Origin: Verpa conica
Taxonomy: Eukaryota; Ascomycota; Pezizomycetes; Pezizales; Morchellaceae
Direction: 5' to 3'
Length of the DNA stretch: 64,000 nt
Assembly: GCA_033030425.1 (NCBI GenBank)
Contig: JAUFSD010000004.1
Location: 1,116,001-1,180,000, forward strand
Shown piece by piece: positions 24,900-35,707 of the stretch. The position numbers and the translations under genes were made by a program. Position 1 is the first letter of the stretch, and every line of letters begins with the position of its first letter. The notes beneath the pieces are model-generated. The model was given only the letters and a program-made list of their open reading frames with translations. It did no database searches and was not told the DNA's origin.

Positions 24900-26599
24900 A
24901 TGGGGGAGCCACACAGTGACGTCGAGTTCGAGTTCGAATTTTTACAGCTACCCAACAGTGATGAACCCAATCTATTGGACTACAATTTCAACCCTTCATT
25001 TGGCTCACTCGCGAACTCGGTTCGCAAATCATCGCGTAGTCTCGGGAATAGATTACGCTCAATCAAGAAGGACTCTGAGTTTGTCGAGAGGGTGGTGGAG
25101 GCGTACCGTTTACCTATTGTGACTAACGCTAGAGCTGGAGATTGGTATATCGATCCTAAGAAGAAGAATGGTGCTGTTTATTTTAAGAGTACGGATGGGC
25201 ATACTGGACAATGGAGGTTTTCCTCGAGGAGACTCAACTTGGGATTGCTGAAGATTATTGAGAAGGGTAATGGGTGAGGATTCATCTAGCAAGTTACGGT
25301 TATGACAGGATACTGAAATAATTGCCATAAGAGTTATTATTGTAGACTCGACGAGGAGAGGAAAAAGGTTAGATACGAATATTTTCCTCATAAAAGTAGA
25401 CAATCACTAAAGAAGCATATAAAAAAGATTTCCGGATTCTCTCTCGAAGACAATACCAATATGGATATCGGTGATGAATAGTATCTGCTTTCCAGTAGAT
25501 GGTTGTATCTTATATACAAACGACCTCGTAGTTTCTCCTAGCGAGGCATCGTGTATTGAACAGAAATTACATGGATTCGTTGAGAGCTTTCTCGTATGTA
25601 TCTATCTACCAGTTGAGAGTACACATACTGCGGCTTCTAACGACTTGATGCACTCAAATACACAGGCACTTGGACTAGACCTAAACCCTATAAAACAGGC
25701 CATCAAGAAACCACTAAAACCTATTTGGGTGACCCCCGATTCCATCCTTCCATTGACTCCTCCCGAGTTTACGGATTTCCTACCTCTAGTTCTCGTTACT
25801 GCGTCTCGTATGATTAAAGGCGAGGGTATAGAAGGCGAGTATATTCAAGGCGCTGGAGATGATCACGAAGGCTGGGCATCTGTGAGTACATTCAAAGTCG
25901 CTCAACCTTGTATGGTATCTAATGATGTAAATTTGCAAAGGAATCTTGTCTTACACCAGCTATATTCTGGGAGAACTGTCAAGCTCTGCTTGAGGCTGAT
26001 GAGATTAGATTATTGGAGCTTGCTCGCTCTTTAGTAGGGCATTCTTGCGCCAATGATTTAGGGGAATCTGGTATCACGCTGGTTAAGCCGACGATACATA
26101 TCTATATTGGTACTCTGGAATTTGCAAAGGCGCATGGAAGTGATTACGAGGTAGTTGTGAACTGTTCTACCGAACCTCTCGGTAGCATACACAAGAGATG
26201 TCAAGTTATTGAGTTTCCCATACCAAATGGGAAAAGAGGTGCAAAGTTTCTGAGGGCAGAGCTTGGGAAAATGGTTTATTTGGTAGGTAAGAATGTAGGA
26301 AGGAAGATGCTTTTTGTTTGCCATTCTGGTAATGATATGGCGCCTTCTATGGCTTTGGTTATATTGTGCCTTTATTATGACGATGAAGGTAAGACGAAGT
26401 GTGATTTCCATAATATAGGAATATGCTTATTTTTTGTTACTCTAAAGGCCAATTTCAAAAGTTAGAGGATTGTACTGGCATCGATAAATCGTTTATAAGG
26501 AGGAGACTAGCTTGGATATCATCATCTAGGCCGGAAGCAAATCCCTCGAGATCTTCACTTAATGCTGTTAATTCTTTTTTAATGGAACGACCTGTTTAA
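24900..26599 (+). CDS. RIT1: Initiator tRNA A64 2'-O-ribosylphosphate transferase (Rit1)
   Basis: Adds a phosphoribosyl group to position 64 of initiator Met-tRNA, keeping it out of elongation. Six exons, 24900-25273, 25332-25367, 25428-25593, 25666-25881, 25941-26388 and 26448-26599, give 463 residues. Family blocks are NARAGDWYIDPKK, VYFKSTDGHTGQWRFS, VIIVDSTRRGKRFPDSLSKT, LGLDLNPIKQAIKKPLKP, AGDDHEGWAS and the Rit1 C-terminal domain ending ARPEANPSRS-like (SSSRPEANPSRSSLNAVNSF). The start ATG at 24900 gives MGEPHSDVEF; an earlier start in the same frame is only a TTG. In the C-terminal domain the P-loop-like turn reads CHSGNDMAPSMAL where the family commonly has C-x-GKD. Confidence 0.95.
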
Positions 26600-26928
26600 A
26601 GCTTACTAGATGTTTATGCCTTGAGGGGTGATTATACGGGTTATATTATCTAATTGATAGAGCCATTACTGTACTAAGGAATATAGGTAGGGCTTAGCTG
26701 TCAAAAGCTCCTCTGTTATCCCTAGGAGAAACCCTTTTGACCAAGATCAATCAATACTATAATATGGTAAATATGAAGAAACTTCAGGGTCAAAACTCAT
26801 TATCCAACAAGAATCTAAAAGTTAGTAGTCAGGTTCATCCTACGCGTAACACTCAATATAATGTATATAATATAGTCTAGGAAATCCCATGGGTTACAAG
26901 TCCAACTTAAGTCATGAAAACACATTTA
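26600..26928. other. Convergent 3' ends of RIT1 and AOS1
   Basis: 329 AT-rich bases between two converging stops. No gene or clear repeat is seen. Confidence 0.6.
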
Positions 26929-28485
26929 TTAATCCTCATCCTGGGGGTGCAGAGCTAAGATCGGACCATTGCTGGTAACTCCATCAAATACTAGAAAATT
27001 TTGCAGAGGCTGTTCTCGTTTTCCAAGGACATTAATGACGTCTTGAGCCAGGAGGCCACCAAGAATTGCAGCGATTGGTGCCAATTCTGAAGTAGCGTTC
27101 TCGACAAACGAACTATTCAATTATATTAATGAGCTAATTAATATAGTGGAGGATATTGCTAGTATTACCTAATGAAAGATGATTGAACAAGCTCTTCAGG
27201 GAGATTGAGCCGGCGATTAGCTGCTGTCATGAGCTTGGTAAACTCGGAAAAGTCTTCTTTTTTACATTCTGGGAGACGTTTGTGTTGTTGTTGGAATGAC
27301 CATAGTGCTATGTGAGGTTAGTAAAATAGCATACAAGGCGAGTGGTCTTATTACCGAAATACCAACCTTTTACGCCTGGTAAAACTGCTGGAACAGCCTT
27401 CCGCCTTCTTGTCCGCCAGGTCTTATCGATTTCACACTCAAGAACCTCTGCGAGAGGTGTGTAAACTTCTTCTTTGGTCACAAATTCAATGGTTTTCTCA
27501 CCCTCTTTCTTTTCACTGACGGATGTGATGGTACGTGTTGTCGACTCTTTTTTTAGATCTGTTTTCATATTTGATTTTTCGCGTTCACTAAGGGATGATA
27601 GATTAGGGGATGAATATAATTGTAGCGAGCAACGATTGGCACTTACATGACGAAAGTATGCTTGATCAAGTCAGCGAAAATGTAGCCATATAGACCGAAT
27701 GTTGCTGCTGCGTAAAAAGGGCGACCACATTCTCGTGTTGACGAATTGACAGAAAGCTAAATGTATTAGCAGAAATAAAGTCACCGATAAACTATTGATG
27801 TACCAAGCTATCTAGATCTAGTTCTGTTGCAATCACAATGTCGAATTTTTTGTAGAAGCTAGAATCTTTGGTATTGAGGTTGGAGGTATCTATATGCACT
27901 GGTACACGAGGGTTTAGCTGTTGTATAGCTGGAGCAGCAGCCTCCGCTCTCTAAGGTAAACCATTAGCTGAAGGTCCATAGAAATTAATCGAATGGCTTC
28001 ATAAACATACATTCATCCCGACATGCTCTTCTCCGATGAAGAATTGACCACCAAGATCGTCTTCACTAACACTTTCCGGATCAAGAACTGTAAGAGAACC
28101 AATACCAGCAAGCACAAGGTTCTTTGCGACTTCGTTTGCAAGGGAGCGTATTGTGATGAGGAGAATGTGGGCATTGCGCATTCTGCTAAACATGAGATTT
28201 TGGATCATGTGATAGGGACAAGAGCTTTAAAACTCTGTGGGTGGGGTAAGTAGGGGATAAGCTCACCGGGCTTGAGCTTCCATACCCCATAAACGAATTT
28301 GACGATCATAGAGAGCTACCTCATCTACAAACAAGTTAGTGAAATTATTCAGTACGATGGATATCTTAGAGTCTCTTACCAGCCGAGATTGTTTGAGCTT
28401 CTGCGATTGCTGTAACAGTTGCTGAAGCTAGGTCACTCATATCTATGATAGAAAAATCCTCTTCTAAATCTGGAGAAACCATCAT
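26929..28485 (-). CDS. AOS1: SUMO-activating enzyme E1 subunit Aos1 (SAE1-like)
   Basis: Regulatory half of the heterodimer with Uba2 that activates SUMO. Exon 1 is 28485-28380 (MMVSPDLEEDFSIIDMSDLA), exon 2 is 28324-28267 (LYDRQIRLWGMEAQAR, the E1 signature). Exon 3 gives RMRNAHILLITIRSLANEVAKNLVLAGIGSLTVLD and EDDLGGQFFIGEEHVGMN. Later exons include LSVNSSTRECGRPFYAAA-type sequence near 27720, a Lys/Glu-rich segment at about 27480-27560, and the end SFVENATSELAPIAAILGGLLAQDVINVLGKREQPLQNFLVFDG. The protein lacks an active-site Cys domain, as expected for Aos1. The third residue pair RM in place of the usual Arg/Ser is within normal variation. Start is the first of two adjacent Met codons. 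Confidence 0.93.
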
Positions 28486-29402
28486 GGAAGCTTAATGAAG
28501 ATTAGTGGTGGAAGTGTAGGCTTGTGAGATGAGGTAGGGCGTGTTTTTGAAGTTTGGCTCTCTGCATTCAGCCTTCAGGGTAACTAGATTAGATTAGATT
28601 AGATAATATCTGTGGCTGGTGGTTCAAGGGCCCAGCGGCCGATGACGTAGATCAGATAAAAAGAAGGCGTCCTAACACAAACTTCTCCGGCGTGCATCGT
28701 GAATTGGATTCCCGTGAGTAGCTCACCAATAAGAGTCCGTGAGCGTAGAGGAATGACAGCACCGGTGGCACACCAAAGTAGCAGTCTAGTAATCAGTGAT
28801 CCCAGAATGAAGGTGTCCCCAGCTTACGACTACTCGCCCCACTCGCAACCGCACAATCCTACCCCATCTAACTCAGCCATCTGCTGCGGCTCTCGTCTAG
28901 ATCTTCGGAAAACGTGCAGTTAAGTGATTATTTTTCCTTTAGTAGGATTTTTACCTAGCGGAGCGTTTTCTCTATCCAGAGCTCAATCTTACCTGGGTCG
29001 GTCTATCCCCCTTTCACCTCTCAAGCAGCTGTTTCGTGAACTAGATTACCCCCCGCACATCGCGATGGTAGGTCATTTATCTACTCTATGGGTCGCCCTT
29101 TATCCTCTAAACGGCAATGTGCTTCATAGGAAGGCGCATCCCAAAGACCTGAAGACGCGTTTACGTTTTCAAATGCGAGTATTCGTTCTGGTGCAAACTC
29201 GGTAAGGCCTTCAAACGGCTTTCCAGCACGTTTGGAACGATTCCAGCGTTCATTTTCGGGAATCACGAATAGAAGAATCGAACATGGGCGTCGGAGGCGG
29301 CGTATAACCAACCAGCAGCAACAAGAGCCACACACAACAACAGAAAGCCAGCCCAATCCTATTAATAAGCGCCGTCGCATAGAGGAAGAGGGCCAGGTTG
29401 AG
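28486..29402. other. Divergent promoter region and possible 5' exon
   Basis: About 0.9 kb between AOS1 and the conserved unknown gene downstream. It contains an AGATT tandem repeat at about 28586-28605. The frame of the downstream gene is open back to 29232 with a coding-like basic stretch (GRRRRRITNQQQQ, NKRRRIEEE), so a 5' exon of that gene may begin here. I could not place its start. Confidence 0.5.
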
Positions 29403-30364
29403 ATGGCTCAGGTTCCCTTGGAACTGCAGTTCTGTGATGGAGGGAGATACGATGGAGATCGATATTATTATACCAGTACAGAGTACTGTCCGGAGAATGC
29501 TTTGCGTAACGATAGCTCTGGTTCGACAACAGGAAGCTGCTGTGCAGGAGATGGAAGAATGAGTACTAATGTAATATATCAGTTTACTGCACGAAAAACT
29601 CTCGTTGTAATATGATCCTTCGGCACGTCGACGGGAAGTGCTTCACTCTTCAGAAGTTGGTGATAAGAGCTCCTTCATCGGGTTATACTTCTCCGTGAGT
29701 TCTCGTCCCTTCAAAGGTCACATGGAGCAGTCATCTTGCTGAACCTACTGTTATTAATTCCCAGTAATAGTGTACGTGAAGGAATGATTTTTGTGACTAT
29801 GGACGACGAGAACCTAATCGCCCGTACGAACTACTCGATTCGCTATGAAGATTACTCTGATGGCAATGAGGACGATAGTGAGGGTGAAATTGAACATCGC
29901 CAGCCCGCCAGGCCACCTCAGGCAGATCCCTGTGATACAGGCCAAGAAGACCGCGATTCTCAGCCGCTAATCGAATCGTTAGTAACTCCGGGGTTGCTGT
30001 ATAGAGGCCGCACAGCAAATAATTTAAGAAATACCGATGCGGGACCATCACGAATTGAGGCAACTCCTGATGTAGCGAGTAGTGCTGCACAGACTCCTCT
30101 TCTCGAACCCCATGCAACATTTTACAACCGAGACCGAAAAAACAAATGTGTCATAAACTTTGAGCCCGCTATGTATGTTTCTGATAGTTGCCTTATCTTT
30201 ATAAAATTATAAGCAAGGAACTCCTGTACTAATAGAATAGCTCTGGGAGGTTTATTCTTGCAAAATTTTTTGCCGCGCATATGGATGACAACATAGACAT
30301 TGAATTCATCGGGGCTTACGGGTTTGTTGGAAGACGAGTTTTCCCAGCGATCACCCCCCGGTAA
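29403..30364 (+). CDS. Conserved-looking fungal protein of unknown function
   Basis: The reading frame is coherent across three introns. Exons are 29403 (or an upstream exon) to about 29521, about 29580 to 29693, about 29767 to 30172, and about 30245 to 30364. Joined, it reads LQFCDGGRYDGDRYYYTSTEYCPENALRNDSS, VYCTKNSRCNMILRH, CFTLQKLVIRAPSSGYTSPV, REGMIFVTMD and, at the end, ISGRFILAKFFAAHMDDNIDIEFIGAYGFVGRRVFPAITPR. The middle 100 residues are Asp/Glu-rich and disordered. The two ordered ends look like beta-rich halves of one domain, as in ligand-binding or substrate-recruiting modules, but I cannot name the family. Start at 29403 is the first in-frame ATG; the frame is open for 57 more codons upstream. 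Confidence 0.72.
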
Positions 30365-31062
30365 TGCTTTTGGCTGTAATTTATGACCACTCCCTTTGAA
30401 ATATTTACCATATAGAGATTTCATCTCTTTAGGAGCTTGCTCATACACAAGGGCTAATCTAGGGTATTGAGGGGGGTGGGGTTGCGCGCAGGCACCTGGC
30501 CTTCAAAGATTTAATGCTTTTAATTCGTGGCTTCCTTATTCGATATATTTCCTTCTTTTGGAAATGATTCGTTTAACTTCCTACTTTTCTTTTAATTTTT
30601 GTACTATCTAAACGATATTTTACGATGATAAAGTTTACATAAATATGTGGTACTTATTCACGTGGGTTTTGTGTGATGCAATGCAGGAGGTACTTAAGCA
30701 AGCATTGCCTATGGAAGATATATACACTTACTATGTATCAGGCGAGTAGGTGCTTAGAACCGTGAGGGCTCAAAGATGTCTCTTTACTTAGTAGTCTAGT
30801 TGCTACTATAAGACAGGTAAAAGTAGCACCGGGAAGTGCCGGAAATGCAATAGGTCACGTGCCTAGGTCACCAGCCTTGTTATGCCGCCAATCTTCTAAT
30901 CAACCCTCACACTGATCATCTCGCCCTGCCTCCCCCACATTGGTATCGAACTTTCCAAACTTCTCGCAACATTATCGTAGAAATCTACCGGTCGTGGCTA
31001 CCTCTTATATTCCCCTACTCTCATCCTTCCGGTCGCTCCTTTCACCGGCCGAAGATAAAAAT
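30365..31062. other. Intergenic, upstream of PPT1
   Basis: About 700 bases, AT-rich between 30530 and 30700, then the PPT1 promoter and leader. No gene seen. Confidence 0.6.
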
Positions 31063-33031
31063 ATGGCAACCCCAGCAGAACAGGCTCTCGAGTTGAAGAA
31101 CAAGGGAAATGCAGCGATTGCGAAGAAGGACTGGGGGGTATTTTCCATTTCCATTTCCACCTTCCACCTAAATTATGTTTCATGGCGTCAGGTAAAAAAA
31201 GAAACAACGCTGATATGAAGTGAGAGAACTATAGACAGCCGTAGAACACTACACAGCAGCCATAGAGCTTGATCCTAGTAACGTCGTTCTATACTCCAAT
31301 AGGGCCCATGTGAGTCCCGGCATGACTATGTAGTTGAAATACAAATCCAAGTTAGGTTAGATTTTCTAACAAATCCGTGGTGTGTAGGCCCATATTAAGA
31401 TGGAAGCCTATGGGCTTGCAATTTCGGACGCCTCCAAAGCGATTGAGTTAGATCCAGGATATGTCAAGGCATACTATCGCCGTGCGCTCTCATTAATGGC
31501 GATTGTCAAAAATAAGGAGGCTTTGAAGGACTTCAAGACTGTCTGTAGAAAAGGTAGGTCCTTCGTTATTAGAAATGCCCTGAAAGAAAAAGGTATTGAG
31601 GGTACTTGGGTTTGTAAAAAATACTAATGGTGTGCGTTTGGGTTCAGTGCCAAACGATAAGGACGCAAGACTGAAGATGCAAGAGTGCGAGAAGATGGTG
31701 AGGCAAATTGAATTTCTGAGAGCCATTGAACAAGGCGATCCGCCGTCTGCTGCTGAAGGGTTAAATTTAGATGCTATAAGTGAGTTTTATCAAAATGATG
31801 GCTTATTATATAGGATATGGGTAGTTGACAATGAACTATAGTTGTCGAGCCCGAGTATGATGGCGCCCGCCTAGAAAAGGGGATGACGAAAGAGTTCATC
31901 ACAGATATGATTGAGAGGTTTAAGAATGGGAAGAAAATACATAAGAAATATGCCTACCAGATCGTTTTAAAGGCAAAGGAAATCTTCTATGACGAGCCGA
32001 CTATGCCCGAGGTCAGCGTAGCTGAGGGAAAAAAGATGACTGTTTGTGGTGACACTCATGGTATGTGTTTTTTCTCGAGGATGGAGTCCCTATAATAATG
32101 ACTATTCTACTAACTCTAGATAGGTCAATACTTTGATCTCCTCGAAATATTTAACCGCAACGGCTATCCTTCTGAGACTCATGCTTATCTTTTCAACGGT
32201 GACTTTGTTGACCGTGGTTCCTGGTCTACTGAGATAGCGTTTCTTCTCTTTTCATACAAGTGGTTATACCCAAACAACTTCTTCATCAATCGTGGAAACC
32301 ATGAAACAGACGACATGAACAGAGTTTACGGGTTTGAGGGCGAATGTAAGGCCAAGTACAACGAACGTCTTTTTAAACTATTCTCGGAGTCATTTAGTGC
32401 CTTGCCGCTCGCCACGCTTATCGGAAAGAAATTTTTGGTACTCCATGGGGGCTTGTTCTCAGATGACAAGGTCAATTTGGATGATATCAGGAAGTTGGAC
32501 AGACATAGTAGGAAGCAACCTGGACAAGAAGGATTGTAAGATCATAATTTCTTTACTGGAATCTGAATTTCTCACGGTATAATTTATTGACTTGTGGTGA
32601 TATTACAGGATGATGGAGATGCTTTGGACTGACCCACAGACATTACCTGGTCGTGGCCCTAGTAAGCGTGGTGTTGGTATGATGTTTGGCCCGGACATTA
32701 CAAAGGCCTTCTGTGAACGCAACGGCTTGGAGGCTATCATTAGAAGTCACGAGGTCCGTATGGGAGGTTATGAAGTCGAGCACGATGGACGCTGTATCAC
32801 GGGTAAGGGGTCTAAATTGCTATGCTACAGAGAACCGATAATCTAGATACTAATGATTGATTTCTTTAAGTGTTCTCTGCGCCGAACTACGTGGACACCT
32901 CCGGAAATAAGGGTGCCTATATCAACATTGGGCCGGATTACAAACTCCAACATAACGTTTTCGATGCTGTGGAGCATCCTCCAATCAAGGCAATGGCATA
33001 TGCTCAGAGTCCGCTTATGTCGATGATGTAA
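31063..33031 (+). CDS. PPT1: Serine/threonine-protein phosphatase 5 (PP5/Ppt1)
   Basis: An Hsp90-associated phosphatase with N-terminal TPR repeats and a C-terminal PPP catalytic domain. The start at 31063 gives MATPAEQALELKNKGNAAI, the standard PP5 N-terminus. TPR pieces follow: HYTAAIELDPSNVVLYSNRA and AIELDPGYVKAYYRRALSL. The linker is VVEPEYDGARLEKGMTKEF. Catalytic motifs are all present: GDTHGQ, GDFVDRG, GNHE, the ERLFKLFSESFSALPLATLI block, LHGGLF, RGVGMMFGPD, RSHEV and SAPNYVDTSG. The end QSPLMSMM is close to the family C-terminus. At least eight exons, including short ones. Earlier in-frame codons from 30940 are judged leader. Confidence 0.97.
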
Positions 33032-33533
33032 ACTGAAAAATAAAACAAAGGTTCCAAAAAAAAAAACAGGAAAGGAAAAAAGCCAGGAGAAGGGGAAAAC
33101 TAGAGCCACTTGTTAATAAAACCTTACAGCGAGGAGATCACAACCACTACAGAGAGTTTACACAGGCGTTTTCTATGGATAATTTGATGGAAATGTTGGA
33201 TTTTTAGGCTACGGGAATGAGTTATTGAGTTAACTACATGTACTCACTCACCTACACTTTATTTTCTTCATATCTTTTTTTGGAAGATTTTCTTCGGAGA
33301 AGCGAGGATGGGGTTTGGATATGGTTTTCTTGCACTTTAGCTTTTTGGTTAGGGAATCTGGGGGCTGGTTGTGTAAAGTAGAAGTTCGAATTTCGCGCCG
33401 CGAATAGAAACATCAAGGTTCCCACGGAATTTGAGGCTGATAGGTCTGAAGTGGTTGGGATGTGGCTGGAGCAAGGCATAGGATTCTTGGTAAAGACTAA
33501 CACCAGTGGGATTACGAGGGACGCGACAGCTAG
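33032..33533. other. PPT1 3' flank
   Basis: About 500 bases of 3' flank with an A-rich run at 33058-33066. No gene seen. Confidence 0.55.
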
Positions 33534-33535
33534 TA

Positions 33536-33879
33536 CTCAGCTGTGCGGGAAAGTCTGACGACAGGCGGTGTAAAATTCGTGGCTTGCGTCTGTACCGTAT
33601 GGATTCGAAAGAACCGCCCGGGCGGATGCTTTCGAATCCCTGTAGATGAGGCGTATACTCTATACTCAATATAGAGAGATCTGTAGTGTTGAGTGGCAAA
33701 AGTTAACTGGGAGACCAATTGTGTAGGCCCGTTTAGCAAAGACACATAAGCCACCATAGCTCTCCTGCTATGATTCGAAAACATCCGCCCGGGCGGTTCT
33801 TTCGAATCCATACGGTATTTCCCATACGAAATCGGTGCCACCACAACCACCTGTCGCCAGACTTTCCCACACACCCGAG
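33536..33879. mobile_element. MITE-like element with about 100-base imperfect inverted arms
   Basis: The left arm (about 33536-33641) and right arm (about 33768-33879) are inverted copies. Shared parts include GGGAAAGTCTG at the outer ends and, inside, TACCGTATGGATTCGAAAG followed by AACCGCCCGGGCGG. TA occurs at 33534-33535 and 33880-33881. There is no coding potential. The inner portion of each arm is itself nearly self-complementary around GCCCGGGC. Class is inferred from TA flanks and structure. Confidence 0.78.
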
Positions 33880-33881
33880 TA

Positions 33882-34364
33882 CTCGTGTCAGGGCTAAAGT
33901 ATTGGGACAGACCAGGCTGTCACGGACCTGAGTGGTCACTGTTTTGCTCTGTTGCTACTCGCCTAAAAATAAAGTCTGTCAATACTTTTTGTACTTTTAT
34001 ATGAATATACCGTAGAAACTCGAGAAATTCGCTATGCGGGCGTCGCCGCCACGTACTAATAAAAGTGTCTTCTAGACCCGTTTGGGCCCTCCCTAAACTA
34101 ATTTAAGCTAGCTAGAGATAATTATCCTTACGATCAGATAGCTACTATATGTTTGATAGGAAGTGGCGGCGACGCTCGCATAGCGAATTTCTCGAGTTTC
34201 TACGGTATATTCATATAAAAGTACAAAAAGTATTGACAGACTTTATTTTTAGGCGAGTACCACCATGTTTCACTGTTTTTTGCTGTGTTTGGTTGCGTCA
34301 TGGGTCTGTGCAATCGTTATATTTCCCTTTTCAGTGCGTCTCAATACTTTAGCCCTGACACGAG
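33882..34364. mobile_element. MITE-like element with 27-base terminal repeats, host of a nested element
   Basis: Left end CTCGTGTCAGGGCTAAAGTA is repeated inverted at the right end (similarity about 27 bases, one mismatch). TA flanks are at 33880-33881 and 34365-34366; the left TA is shared with the element ending at 33879. A second element (33958-34257) sits inside it, so the original length was about 180 bases. Confidence 0.85.
33958..34257. mobile_element. 300-base foldback element with 95-base arms, nested
   Basis: The arms 33958-34052 and 34163-34257 are inverted copies of 95 bases with a single mismatch. The ends begin CTCGCCTAAAAATAAAGTCT. TA at 33956-33957 and 34258-34259 fits a target duplication inside the older element. 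The near-identical arms suggest recent insertion or arm correction. No ORF of substance. A diverged relative lies at 59729-59961. Confidence 0.92.
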
Positions 34365-34945
34365 TACATACTACCGGCCGAAGCTTTGTCTGGAGACTAT
34401 GTTGCATTTATGACAGTGGGCCAAAGGCTTGGCGCATGCGGCTCTTTAGCCTCATTCGTCATCGTGCTGCCACAAGTCAGCGGCTTAGAAATCACCGGGG
34501 TCCCGGGCCCGGAATTGGTCCTGCCTCGCGACTCCCTTACTCTAGCATCTTCGAGAACCCTCGACAACTATCAAGAATGGACTCTACTATACTACAGCCA
34601 CCTACTAACCTCAGGAATGTGAATTCGAAATCAAGAGACGGTGTGGCGAATGACTCTACCACATTCCAGAATGTGTTTCTAATCTGTCATATCAAGTGCC
34701 CTACAGTGGGTATAAATGACGACTAAAGAGCGAGGGGGTAAGAGCTCATCATTCAAAACAGGATACGTACAGCTTCCTCCCAGCTACAGATACAAAGAAT
34801 TTGAACTTTAAAACAAACCGAGTCTTTCATATCACTATCTCAGGAATTACAAAACAAAAGATATCTACATCTCCGAGATCCTTTTACACTACCGAAGAAA
34901 CGTTCTCCTACATAACACTACCTAAGCCTCTAAAAAGCATCCGAT
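34365..34945. promoter_or_regulatory. HSP20 upstream region with a heat-shock element
   Basis: Upstream region of the intronless HSP20 gene. A head-to-head TTCCAGAA pair is at 34664-34671, with a further TTCGAA at about 34624-34629, as expected of heat-shock factor sites (nTTCnnGAAn). TATA-like TATAAATG occurs at about 34711. That these sites act is inference from position and motif. Confidence 0.6.
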
Positions 34946-35707
34946 ATGCCTATTTACGCTGCTTGCCCCCGCTACAACTCTCGCCAACCAGCGGCAGCGG
35001 CAGTGGCGCCCAAAGAGTCTGATACTCCAACTCCAGATCTCGCCCTCGCACAGCTGATGTCCCTCCTCGACCCTATAATTAATGCTGCTTCTACAACTCA
35101 AGTCTCTAGAAAAACACGCCAAGCCCCTCGCACTGTATTTACACCAAAGTTTGATGTGCAAGAAACAGCAACTGAATATATTCTTGAGGGAGAGTTCCCA
35201 GGACTGAGCGATAAGTCAAAGCTGGATATCCAGTTTACGGATCACAAAACACTTTTGATACGCGGAGTATTAGAAAAGCCGGTTATCGCAATGCCTAGGG
35301 AGACCACTACTCCTACATCCAAAGAAGCCGCAGCCCCTTCTAGTCCACAAACGAAATCTTTAAAGCCTACAGTTGAGGATACAGACGATGAGTCAGATAC
35401 CGCTTCTACAACTACTTCAGACGAGTTTGAGTTTATCCTTAAACCCTTATCCGAGAAACCTCGTGCGGAATCTCCAGCGCCATTGCCAGAGAAGAATCCA
35501 GTCGTTGTGGAGAATAAGGTCCCTGCTGCCGTCAATAAATCAAGAATTTGGGTATCAGAACGTACATTCGGTCCATTCCAAAGATCTTTCTCCTTCCCAG
35601 GTTTGATCGATATTGAGAATGTTAGCGCTGGGTTGGAGGCTGGGTTGTTAAGGATTATAATACCGAAGAGGGCTCAGAGTGCCAACAAAAAGATTATAAT
35701 TGCCTAG
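34946..35707 (+). CDS. Small heat-shock protein HSP20 / alpha-crystallin (Hsp30-type)
   Basis: ATP-independent chaperone that holds unfolding proteins. A single exon of 253 residues, starting MPIYAACPRYNSRQPAAAAV. The alpha-crystallin domain starts about residue 65 (FTPKFDVQETATEYILEGEFPGL...LDIQF...LLIRG). It resumes near residue 195 (ERTFGPFQRSFSFPG...ISAGLEAGLLRIIIPK-like) and ends with KKIIIA. Between the halves lies an insert of roughly 95 residues, rich in Ser, Thr, Pro, Glu and Asp, which is seen in fungal Hsp30 proteins and is longer than in bacterial or plant members. It follows a cluster of inverted-repeat elements and has a heat-shock element upstream. Confidence 0.96.
   Translation: MPIYAACPRYNSRQPAAAAVAPKESDTPTPDLALAQLMSLLDPIINAASTTQVSRKTRQAPRTVFTPKFDVQETATEYILEGEFPGLSDKSKLDIQFTDHKTLLIRGVLEKPVIAMPRETTTPTSKEAAAPSSPQTKSLKPTVEDTDDESDTASTTTSDEFEFILKPLSEKPRAESPAPLPEKNPVVVENKVPAAVNKSRIWVSERTFGPFQRSFSFPGLIDIENVSAGLEAGLLRIIIPKRAQSANKKIIIA

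Noticed and set aside
30122..30448. Minus-strand frame with plausible composition
   Set aside because: It is the complement of the last exons of the plus-strand gene at 29403-30364, which reads more coherently.
30741..30748. GGCGAGTA, like the end of the CTCGCC element family
   Set aside because: No inverted partner with similar sequence was found within a few hundred bases.
33349..33699. Minus-strand frames in the inverted-repeat region
   Set aside because: They fall across inverted-repeat arms and a non-coding interval and carry no motif.
34265..34726. 153-residue plus-strand frame overlapping the repeat cluster
   Set aside because: It crosses inverted-repeat elements and the HSP20 promoter and has no family features.
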